NCBI GenBank assembly: GCA_014905825.1
Contig: JACGCN010000002.1
Coordinates: forward strand, 186,001 to 250,000
Length of the DNA stretch: 64,000 nt
Direction of reading: 5' to 3'
Source of the DNA: Lyophyllum atratum
Taxonomy: Eukaryota > Basidiomycota > Agaricomycetes > Agaricales > Lyophyllaceae
Shown: one piece after another, positions 1 to 8,281 of the stretch
Position numbering within the stretch: the stretch's first letter is position 1
Layout of the letters: every line of letters begins with the position of its first letter
Notes under the pieces: model-generated
Told to the model about the DNA's origin: nothing
What the model saw: the letters and a program-made list of their open reading frames with translations, nothing else
Databases searched by the model: none
Translations under genes and position numbers: made by a program

Positions 1-38
1 GAAGTGTTAGCTCGCATTTACATTCTTGGAATAAATGC

Positions 39-866
39 TTACTCCTTGAGATCACCAGTCTTGAGGCGTTTGACCAGCACGTCAACGCTCTTGAGGTATT
101 CTTTGAACTTTTTCTCATTCCCGAGGTCCCAAGGTAGGTCGACGAATTTGATCCTGTTAGGAAGGTATGGTGCCATATTATGAAAGATGGCTCTGGCCGA
201 GTCCCCGTCAGGATCCACTGAGGCCAGACGAAGGGATATGACAACAAGAGCGGGCGTCGAGCACAACGCAAAAGCCTCGCGGGTGCTGGGTCCTCCACGT
301 AGCAGCGTTGGCTTTTTCGAGTTGGAGAATGCCTGCACACGCACCTGTTAGCATATTACGTATGATAATGTAGAATTCAAGGCACATAATATGGTGCAAC
401 GATGGGGTCGCTGTTTTTGCCGCCCGGTTGGAGGTGACAGGGTGGGCATGTAAACACCTCGTCTGGATCCAAAACTTCAGGGAGCGTGACGCATCTCACA
501 CAGATGACTCTTGCGCACGTTCCGCAACCAATAAGCGTCCCTCCGTTCCTGCAACCTGAACAAAACTTCAATAGTGGTGAGCCAAAGGTTTTATACTATG
601 CGTACATCTCCAGCACTCACTTGGTTGCGTTCTTCCTCATCAACTTCCTTAGACTCTGTGGCGGTGTTGTTCGTCTCAAGTGGTGGCTCGGCGGCTGCTT
701 TATCTGTGGTTTTGGGCTTTTTGTTGAGATTCTCGATCCTGTCTGAATGCCTGCTTTCCGTCTGGGGCACTTCATTGGCAGCTTTGCGCTTTTTGGGTAC
801 CACCAGCGGCATGCGGGGTGCCGGTTCGCCTGTGGATTTGTCTACTCTTTTTTTACGTGGAGGCAT
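39..866 (-). CDS. Small PHD/RING-like zinc-finger protein, three exons
   Basis: Three exons join in frame on the minus strand: 866-621, 565-386 and 332-39, giving about 239 residues. The N-terminal ~80 residues are basic and polar (MPPRKKRVDKSTG at the start, then KKRK and KKPK patches), which suggests a nuclear protein. Exon 2 carries a compact C4-C4-like zinc motif: C-x2-C, C-x2-C, C-x2-C and a final CPPC, resembling a truncated PHD or RING finger without an obvious His ligand. The last exon is unrecognised and ends in a Lys/Asp-rich tail. Donors (GTGAGT, GTGCCT) and acceptors are acceptable; the second donor is weak. The function is unknown; DNA or chromatin binding is only an inference from the finger and basic tail. 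Confidence 0.6.
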
Positions 867-1019
867 GGATGTGGAAACGTAGAGGTACAAGCGACGGAGC
901 CGCTGCGTGAGCTGGCATAAATTCATTTACAAGTCACGTGATCGTGTTTCCATGACGAGATGTTATTGTATTGGACAGTATGTACATACTTCTGAAGCAA
1001 TATGGTTTTGGGCGAGGTC

Positions 1020-1046
1020 CTTCAAAAACCAGGCCGGTTTTTGAAG
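1020..1046. repeat. Perfect 11-bp inverted repeat (hairpin)
   Basis: Arms CTTCAAAAACC and GGTTTTTGAAG are perfectly complementary around a 5-nt spacer. It lies between the start of the zinc-finger gene and the first tandem array. It could be the remnant of a mobile-element end, but no target-site duplication or element terminus was recognised. Confidence 0.6.
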
Positions 1047-1083
1047 TGCCGCAGCCAGACGGTAAAATAGTATAGTGCTAAGA

Positions 1084-1519
1084 TTAACTGTGCGCTGGTC
1101 TGGAGGTGGTGTACGTGCGTCGTATGAGAGCAACTGCAAGCTGTGCGGAGGCCTCTGAGACGCCTTGGCGCCACCTCACAGCAAAAGAGAAAAGAGAGAA
1201 ATTGGAGAGAAACAGAAGCACGGTAATATTAACCGTGCACTGATTTTGAGGTGGCGTACGCACATCATATGAGAGCAACCGCAAGCTGTGCGGATGCCTC
1301 TGAGACGCCTTGTCACCACCCTGCAGGAAAGGAGAAAAGAGAGAAATTGAAAAGAAATAGAAGCATGGTCATATTAACTGTGCGCTGATTTTGAGGTGGC
1401 GTACGCGCGTCATATGAGAGCAACCGCAAGCTGTGCGGATGCCTCTGAGACGCCTTGGCGCCACCCCGCAGCAAAGGGGAAAAGAGAGAAATAAAAGGTA
1501 AATAGAAGGAATCCAGTAT
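1084..1519. repeat. 145-bp tandem repeat, three copies
   Basis: Three head-to-tail copies start near 1084, 1229 and 1374, with a period of 145 bp. Each contains GAGAGCAACYGCAAGCTGTG, a CTCTGAGACGCCTTG segment and a purine-rich GGAGAAAAGAGAGAAAT block. Copies differ by scattered substitutions. No coding potential is evident. Confidence 0.85.
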
Positions 1520-1559
1520 TACTACGGCGTCAGATCTTTAGCTCTCTCTGAAGATAAGA

Positions 1560-2475
1560 ACCCTGCATGGGTGAGGTGCAGCGAAGCAGACCCCGGAGCC
1601 CTACCTGGCTCTGAAGGTCACACACCCCAGACTGGGTGCGCGAACGTGGTAAGGCACCCTCAACACCAGCCCTAACAGGCTCGATACACCGCGCCCCTCA
1701 AGCTAAGGGCACGGGTGAGGGACAAGTGAACGGAGCCCTAACTGGCTCCGAAGATTGCACACCCCAAACTGGGCGTGCGATCCTGGTGAGGCGCCCTCGA
1801 CACCAGCCCTAACTGGCTTCGAAGATCGCACACCCCAAACTGGATGTGCGATCCTGGTGAGGCGCCCTCGACACGAGCCCTAACAGGCTCGATACCCCAC
1901 ACCCCTCAAGCTAGGGGCATGGGTGAGGTGCCGGGAAGCGAAGCCCTAACTGGCCATGAAGATCACACACCCCAAACTGGGTGCGCGATCGTGGTAAGGC
2001 ACCCTCAACACGAGCCCTAACAGGCTCGATACACCGCGCCCCTCAAGCTAAGGGCACGGGTGAGGGACAAGTGAACGGAGCCCTAACTGGCTCCGAAGAT
2101 TGCACACCCCAAACTAGGCGCGCGATCCTGGTAAGGCACCCTCGACACGAGCCCTAACAGGCTCGATACCCCACGCCCCTCAAGCTAAGGGCATGGGTGA
2201 GGTGCCGGGAAGCGAAGCCCTAACTGGCTTCGAAGATCGCACACCCCAAACTGGATGCGCGATCCTGGTAAGGCGCCCTCGACATGAGCCCTAACAGGCT
2301 CGATACCCCACACCCCTCAAGCTAGGGGCATGGGTGAGGTGCCAGGAAAGAAGCCCTAACTGGCTCCAAAGATCACGCGCCCCAAACTAGGCGCGCGATC
2401 CTTGTAAGGTGCCCTCGACACGAGCCCTAACAGGCTCGATACCCCACGCCCCTCAAGCTAGGGGCATGGGTCAAG
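1560..2475. repeat. GC-rich satellite-like tandem array, ~137-bp unit
   Basis: Degenerate head-to-tail units carry alternating GCCCTAACTGGCTCCGAAG, CACACCCCAAACTGG, GATCCTGGTAAGGCRCCCTC, GCCCTAACAGGCTCGATAC and CCCCTCAAGCTA blocks. Anchors on GGGTGAGGTGCC-like positions at about 2195, 2332 and 2468 give a period of 136-137 bp. An almost exact block recurs 345 bp apart (1696 and 2041). Partial duplications (around 1800-1860) make the spacing irregular. It has no open frame of note. Confidence 0.85.
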
Positions 2476-3243
2476 ATGCTGACTCGAGGGTGGCGTGGTG
2501 AAGTACGTCGACTGGGCAGGTTCCGCCAGCAGTCTTCGCACTCCGCGCACACAACTGGAGTTGGGCGCCCGTGTATTGTGTATGCAACAATAACTTTGGC
2601 TAAGGGAAACAGCGTCAGCAAACGGCGTGGCAGAACGTACAACCTTACCTCAAAAGAATAAGGGCATGGGCCCCCGTACATTGTGTAAGCAACAGTGGCT
2701 AATAAAAACAATATCAGTAAACGGCAGATCGGAATGCGAAGACTTACTTTGAAAATCTAAGGGCGTGGGCGCCGGCACGCTATGGCTAGGAGAAACAGTG
2801 TCAGTAACAGCACAGTGAAACATAAAAACTTACTATTAAAAGCATAGGGGCATGGGTGCCCCGTGGCGTAAGCAACGATAGCACTGGCTAAGAGAAACAT
2901 CGTCAGTAAGCGGCATGTCGGAACAAAAAGACTTACCTTGATAATTCCAGGTCATGGGCGCCTGTACCTCGCATACAAGAGGATAACCGTGCCTGACCAA
3001 AACAGCATCAGTAATTTGCGCGTCAGAAGAAGAAAACTTACCTTAGTTGTAGTCCATGTACGCGCTTGCCCAGTAGTTTAGGTCGATAACAGCTGTAAAA
3101 TTGGATATCAGCCCATGACGTGGCAGTTGCTTGAAACACACCTTTGGGACTCAAGCCATCACTGATGACGAAGGCCCGCATGCTGAAACTTGCTGGCGTA
3201 ATTTCAGCCCCCACCCGAGGCACGGTCCCGAGGTCCAGTCTTG
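2430..3243 (-). pseudogene. Gene-like locus with tandemly duplicated exon-intron modules
   Basis: On the minus strand an open exon (3243-3042) is followed by five introns of 49, 49, 48, 49 and 49 nt (3041-2993, 2936-2888, 2833-2786, 2747-2699, 2648-2600). They are separated by exons of 56, 54, 38 and 50 nt and followed by a longer tail. All introns start GTAAG, hold a TACTGAY or TGCTGAC branch site and end YAG. Exons share sequence (GCTTAC...CCATGCCC...TTTT). The 54-nt exon is symmetrical and open; it encodes A-Y-x3-G-x-P-C-P-Y. The 38-nt and 50-nt copies break the frame, so the locus looks decayed or non-coding. No protein family is recognised. The adjoining 137-bp satellite also carries a CCCATGCCC motif and may be a derivative. 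Confidence 0.55.
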
Positions 3244-3599
3244 CTGAGGAATAATAAGATAATGAAGTGGGGGAGGAAACAGGACTGAGTTGATGTCAAA
3301 GAAGGGGGGTAAGAGACTAAGCAGCAGGGTGGCTCCCTACGAGAATTGGACTCGCAAGGCGCCGCTAGGCACGGCCACCGTTTGTCTATGCTGCAATGTC
3401 GTGGTGACGGATAGGAAGTTGTGCTTTGACGTGGCTTTCAGAACCTGACACCACGTGACCGTTCCACTCTCGGGACGCTTCAACAAGACAACATGGATAT
3501 TTCGAAGTCCGGTCCGGTCCGGTTGTTGGCCCATTTTGGGCGCAACCGCAGCGTCGACCGGTTGTGAAACTTACGAGCAAGGATGCAACGGCAACCTTC

Positions 3600-4195
3600 A
3601 TGATTCCGGACTTATTCTGACACGACTTTATGCAGGGAATACGGTTATGTTGTTTAAAAACGCCGCGGACGCTGCGTTCAGCCGCGTTTTGGGCTCAAAA
3701 GTCGAAACAGGTACCATGAGGAGAACATGGTCCACTATGGTGAGTTTTCAACCCTACTTCATGATTGCGGACTTATTCTGACACGAATTTATGCAGGGAA
3801 TACGATTATGTTGTGTAAAAACGCCGCCGACGCTGCGTTCAGCCGCGATTTTGGCTCAAAAGTCGAAATAGGTACCATGAGGAGAACATGGTCCACTATG
3901 GTGAGTTTTCAACCCTACTTCATGATTGCGGACTTATTCTGACACGAATTTATGCAGGGAATACGATTATGTTGTGTAAAAACGCCGCCGACGCTGCGTT
4001 CAGCCGCGATTTGGGCTCAAAAGTCGAAATAGGTACAATGAGGACAACATGGTCCACTATGGTGAGTTTTCAACCCTACTTCATGATTGCGGACTTATTC
4101 TGACACGAATTCATGCATAGAATACGATTATGTCATTCGAAAACGCCGCCGACGCTGCGTTCAGCCGCGATTTGGGCTCAAAAGCCGAAATAGCA
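3600..4195. repeat. 161-bp tandem repeat, 3.7 copies
   Basis: Copies begin at 3600, 3761, 3922 and 4083, exactly 161 bp apart, and are nearly identical. The spacing is not a multiple of three, so the recurring ~71-residue open frames are by-products of the repeat. In the plus direction each of the junction copies holds GTGAGTTTTC, then TTCTGACAC, then TTATGCAG, forming an intron-like segment of 57 nt. The last copy runs into a hAT transposase fragment. Confidence 0.9.
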
Positions 4196-4199
4196 CATC

Positions 4200-4436
4200 C
4201 ACTACCCACTCGTCACCATTCACTTGGACTATCTCGCTATCCAGGGGTCGTCTGTTCCCTCTGAACGTGCATTCTCAAGTGCTGGTCTGACGGGTACCAA
4301 GCTTCGTAACTCGCTTGACCCTGTCACCTTTGAAAGCCTCCGGCTTCTTAAGAGTGCGTATAAGAACGGGATCATCAGTGCTTCGGAGGAGGCTGCTACT
4401 CACGAGCCAAAGGAATGGAGTATCAATGTTGTATAG
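4200..4436 (+). pseudogene. hAT transposase C-terminal fragment
   Basis: The frame encodes DYLAIQGSSVPSERAFSS followed by G-L-T-G-T, L-R-N and LLKSAYKNG. This is the signature of the hAT-family dimerisation domain at the end of Agaricomycete hAT transposases. Only about 75 residues remain; the upstream RNase-H-like catalytic region and BED finger are missing and are replaced by the 161-bp repeat. It ends at a TAG, so the natural C-terminus may be kept. It is a dead remnant. Confidence 0.8.
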
Positions 4437-4489
4437 CATATTTAGATTGTTAGAAATTTATATCTAACGGTTTGATGGTCCGAACTAGT

Positions 4490-4720
4490 TCTGAACCGGA
4501 CTGAACCTTTTATAATCGGTTCTCTTGGTTCAGTCCTAGTTCCAGTTCAGTTCTACCAGAGGCAACGCAGTCCTAGTTCTAGTTCTCTATGAAGAGGTCG
4601 AGAACCGCACCGAACTGAACTTCGGCAGCACTACAACCGCGGGCTTTGGAAATCAGCCGCAACCGCAACCGGTCCGGTTGTTTCCGGTTGCGGTCTAGTC
4701 AGGTTGCGGTCTTTTTCGGT
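4490..4720. repeat. Subterminal-type repeats beside the hAT remnant
   Basis: Short degenerate repeats of GGTTCAGTCC/AGTTCT type occur at 4490-4610. They are followed by clustered GGTTGCGG, CCGGTTG and its complement CAACCGG at 4655-4720. Similar GGTCCGGTCCGGTTG sequence lies on the other side of the remnant at 3510-3570. Such clusters are typical near hAT ends, but no clean terminal inverted repeat or 8-bp target duplication was identified. Confidence 0.45.
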
Positions 4721-4752
4721 TGGTGCAACTGGACCTCGAAAGCCTAGATCAT

Positions 4753-6022
4753 ATGGATGATGTTGCTCGATTTCGCGACGCTTTTGTTAAGCATCTTTCC
4801 TCTCGTCTCTCTGCACCCATTACTGCTGAGTCTGAGGCCAATGCCGACCTCCGTAATTTATCAACTGTTTCAACAAAGAATCGGACCAGAAGGCGTTCCG
4901 ATAAACAAAATAGTGAGCATCGAGCACTTCAAGTCATCTCACGGGCGTTGCTTAATCCAAGTAAGTATGACATCTACCATTCAAATTTCTCTGTAGTCTC
5001 ACTATGTGTCCTAGTCTATCTCAGCTGGGACATTGAACGCTACGCAGAGACAGCACCTGCGATGAGACCCCAATTGTTCCAACACCGTGAGCTTGGCCAC
5101 ATTGATGCTCCTGCCACGATCGTTGACCGATCGGGGATCATCGTCCTTTGGTATTTACCAAATGTATTGCCCAGGAGGGTACAAGTATGTACTGAGTTGT
5201 CCCTGCCATCGTCTGCTCATCATTTCTGCTCTAAGGATCAACTTTTTGGTGCCTCCGCGTTGTTAAACGACCTTTTGAATGCAAGCGTCAAAGAGTCACG
5301 ATTGTCCAGCTGGCGCGTGGCTGAGGATAGCTACCGTTACCCTGCTCTTTCTGAACCCACCGTCATGCCAGGTGCTGTAAATTTTTCATCAGGATGGTAC
5401 GGAACAGGACATTCGGTGCGTCTGTTTGAATTAGTGTGCGTTTTTTATTAATGCCTTTCTGCAATAGTCAAAGTCGAGCTCTCTAAAGCCCTCTTTGAAC
5501 CTTAGAGAGTTCGCTTCAGCTGAAGAGTGGCTTCAAGAGATCGCGCCCGCTGAAATCATTCTCAACAGCATCCTTTCCATCACCCACCCTCATCTCTACG
5601 ACGATGCCTCTACAGCCTTATCCAAGATCCGAGAGATTCCCGAAACTCAGAATATTGCTTCTTGCTGGCCTTCCGTGTTTACGGGCATTTCAGTGATTGC
5701 CAATCGCCTCACCGTTCCCCACACGGATAGATTCAGCCGTGCTTGTTGGTATGACTCTCTTGCCAGTGTCGGTCCTTTTACGGCTGCCTACCTTGAGCTT
5801 CCCGACATCGGCCTCCGTCTGTCGTACCATCCCTGCACCGTTGTGAATCTATGCGGTAATATTCTCAGACATAAAATGATGGAGTGGGAGGGTGGTGAGC
5901 GTGTTTGCGTAGCACATTACATGCGCAAGAATGTTTTGGATTTTCTGGACTTGGGCGGATCTGGGTGGGTTAGGCAATCTGATTTTGAGGTATTGCGCGG
6001 AGATCCAAGGTTTCGTACTTAG
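4753..6022 (+). CDS. TET/JBP-type 2-oxoglutarate Fe(II) dioxygenase
   Basis: Exons 4753-4960, 5015-5184, 5236-5415 and 5468-6022 join in frame to about 370 residues; introns are 51-54 nt, and the first acceptor is the least certain. The C-terminal exon has the fungal TET/JBP pattern: V-P-H-T-D (iron ligands H270 and D272), then Y-H-P-C-T-V-V, L-R-H-K (H321, third ligand) and G-G-E-R-V-C (R331, which should bind 2-oxoglutarate). The family oxidises methylated bases in DNA, and in Agaricomycetes it is expanded and often linked to transposons. The start is an ATG just after hAT-like repeats, so the N-terminus may be shortened. All four active-site residues are present, so activity is possible. 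Confidence 0.7.
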
Positions 6023-6555
6023 TTGATCGCAATTTTTTTCGTGTATCTTGTGCGTTTTTTCAACGTCCAGAAACAACGGTCACTCTGATTTCTCAGCTTC
6101 CTGAATACAGATGAGGACACAGAAAGGGAACGCGCATTGTTGTACGGTGTAGAAAGCTGTTTGCGCACGCGCCTAGACTATTGATCTTTAGAAGGTGATT
6201 TTTACGTCTGTTCCTTCTCTGCTTCTCCCCAAGCTGCCTTTCATCTTTCCCTTGTCCACTTGGCCTTAGCATGGATGGTGAGCTCCTTCCGTTTTCATTT
6301 TTCATCCGCTTTTTCTTTTTTTGCATGGCTGGTGAATGCACCACTTTGTCTAATAGGCTTTTATCCTTGACCGTTTGAACTATGTGATCATTTATCTTGT
6401 CGGTGGGGTGTATACAGCGTGACGCTTCCTTTCAACACTGATGTTGAACACCCCTAGCACGCATTTATTTTTGTACGCCGCGAGCCATTCTCAGTTGTTG
6501 CTAACAATTACTTCTGCTGTTTTTAGACTCTACATCTGTCGACGTGACCGCTACC
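6023..6555. other. Intergenic stretch without a recognisable gene
   Basis: This is T-rich sequence after the dioxygenase stop, with several pyrimidine tracts (6200-6330). Only short open frames occur, none resembling a family. It likely holds the 3' end of the dioxygenase gene and the promoter of the small gene downstream. Confidence 0.4.
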
Positions 6556-7199
6556 ATGCCTACTACCCCCAACAATGAGTCTATCGAAGATTTCCCTTCA
6601 ATTGAGTTCATGAGTCCGTCCCTTTATCTGTAAATTTTCCCGGTGATTCATAGCCTTTCTTTAGTCAATATGGATCATGATATGCATGGATCTCAAGACA
6701 ATCTGCAGGCTGGTGAGGAGCTGTCCTGCTTCGACGATGATCACCGTGCTGAATGGGAGGGTAAGTCCTCCTGGTCGCCTAACTGCGCGTTTTATACTCA
6801 GTATTCCCCTTCCTTTCAGACCACATGACGTGGTTGGTGACGCAGCTCATTGATATCATGGAAGACTACGGGGATCTCGAGAGGCTATGTCTGTATTGCT
6901 TACCCCCCGGTCCCCCAACCCCCTGGACTGTATGGTTCTTGGCCTTACCATTGTTTTTATAGTCTATGACTTCCATCGATGCGAGTACTGCTCGGTCCTT
7001 GGAAGCCATGAATGGTTTTGCAGGGGGCCGTTTACCTTTTTATATGAGGATGGTGATTTTTTTTTTGACCGAGAAGGTGTGTTTGCATATTTCTGCATTT
7101 TTTCCCTATCTTACGATCGTTTGGCTCCGCTCATCCTCCCAATGCAACGGCTATACTTTTCAAGTCGCCCGTGCAGAGGAAATGGATGTTGACAGCTAA
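6556..7199 (+). CDS. Small unknown gene, about five exons
   Basis: A chain of short exons reads in frame from ATG at 6556 (MPTTPNNESIEDFPS) through exons ending near 6611, 6760 and 6890, then an exon from about 6962 to 7075. A short last exon encodes ARAEEMDVDS before TAA at 7197-7199. Introns are about 50-95 nt with acceptable GT-AG ends. The product, about 125 residues, is acidic and has no recognised domain. The D/E-rich start and EEMDVDS end resemble many small fungal proteins of unknown role. It lies between the TET/JBP gene and the Helitron and could be element-associated cargo. The model is tentative. Confidence 0.35.
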
Positions 7200-8281
7200 A
7201 TTTGCAGCAGCAGTTTCCTAAAGTCAACTTCTTGTGTGTATTTCTGCTTGCTCTGGACTCAATATAATAAAGCCAGTTGCCAGTAGAATCTTATACTTAT
7301 CTTGAAATGTATGTTTATCATAGAACGTGCAGTGACGTAGCATCCCTTGATAGCTACTTTGAAAGCCAACGAAGCCTTTACGTGGAATTATTGACGCGCT
7401 TCTCTGTGGCTGTCACCGTGGGTGTATCGGTCATGTGATAAGAACAACCAACATTTTGCGCTTCAGAGATTCACGCTCTTCTCGACAGTCTATGTCTCCT
7501 TCAATGCTCACTCTGAGGGTTCTCTCCGTCCTATGCGCCTTAGCCTTGCAGCTATATCTTATACGTGCCCAGTTCTACAAGCCATTGTTGTATGTTCAAC
7601 GGTTCTTCTCTGATAGCTTTTCATAGCCTGACGTTTCGGCAGCTTTGATTCGCCTGCCTACCTCTTCCCTTTTTATCACCAGCTAACAATCTTCAAGGAT
7701 GTCAAGGTACATACACCATTAATCAGAAGAGTGTTCTTGACCAACATGTTTATTTCTAGATTGCAGATATCCGGTTTGCTGGTCCCTTTCCCTTGCTAGA
7801 CAGTTCGAGTTCGGCGCCAAACCAGGTCATCCCTGCCCACTTTGGGTACCAGATAGGCATCATACGCCACTATGAGCCTTTGGCTTACCATGTCCATGAG
7901 CCGCTGGCTTACCATCGACTTCATGAGCCTTTGGCTTACTGCATATCCTACAGGCCTTCATACCGTAACCTGCACTCCTCGACATCCATCCCATATATAT
8001 CTCATACCTATTTTACATCTCTACAATTCTCTGTTGGTCCACCTTGTTATGCGCTTTACACCTACCCTACGTCTGCGTTGCCTAACTTCCTCCGTTATCC
8101 TTATCTCCAAGCATCACGTAGTACTTGGACGTACCTGTACGATGCGCACAAATCCTGGTTCTATAGCCGTACCTGCCACACGATAGTTTTGTATCACCGA
8201 AGATTTGTAAACTGGTGCATTTTGGCATGTAGTAATTCACGGACAAATGTCAGAACAACATGCACCCTTGTTAGGTGGCTT
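7200..8281 (+). other. Leader region upstream of the Helitron protein
   Basis: No independent gene is recognised here. The Helitron reading frame stays open upstream to 7793 but without an ATG before 8282. That segment encodes low-complexity text with three tandem E-P-L-A-Y units (about 7875-7940) and does not look like the conserved protein, so it is probably 5' leader or intron sequence. No Helitron 5' TC terminus could be fixed. Confidence 0.4.

Noticed and set aside
1760..2420. GTAAGG...CCTAACAG intron-like spans in the 137-bp array
   Set aside because: The span is only about 30 nt, shorter than normal fungal introns, and several units lack GT or AG. Not called as introns, unlike the 2600-3041 modules.
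1560..2475. Recurring TTAGGG on the minus strand (in TTAGGGCTC/TTAGGGCTTC) suggesting telomeric sequence
   Set aside because: It occurs once or twice per ~137-bp unit inside longer conserved text and never as consecutive TTAGGG repeats, so it is not a telomere.
3325..3360. tRNA-like stretch (GGTGGCTCCCTACGAGAATTGG)
   Set aside because: No matching acceptor, D or anticodon arms could be folded around it on either strand.
3727..4103. Repeated ~71-residue open frames in the 161-bp repeat
   Set aside because: The unit is not a multiple of three and the frames simply restart in each copy; they match no protein.
7793..8281. Extension of the Helitron protein upstream to 7793
   Set aside because: No ATG in that stretch and its low-complexity, repeat-like translation is unlike the Helitron family; treated as leader.
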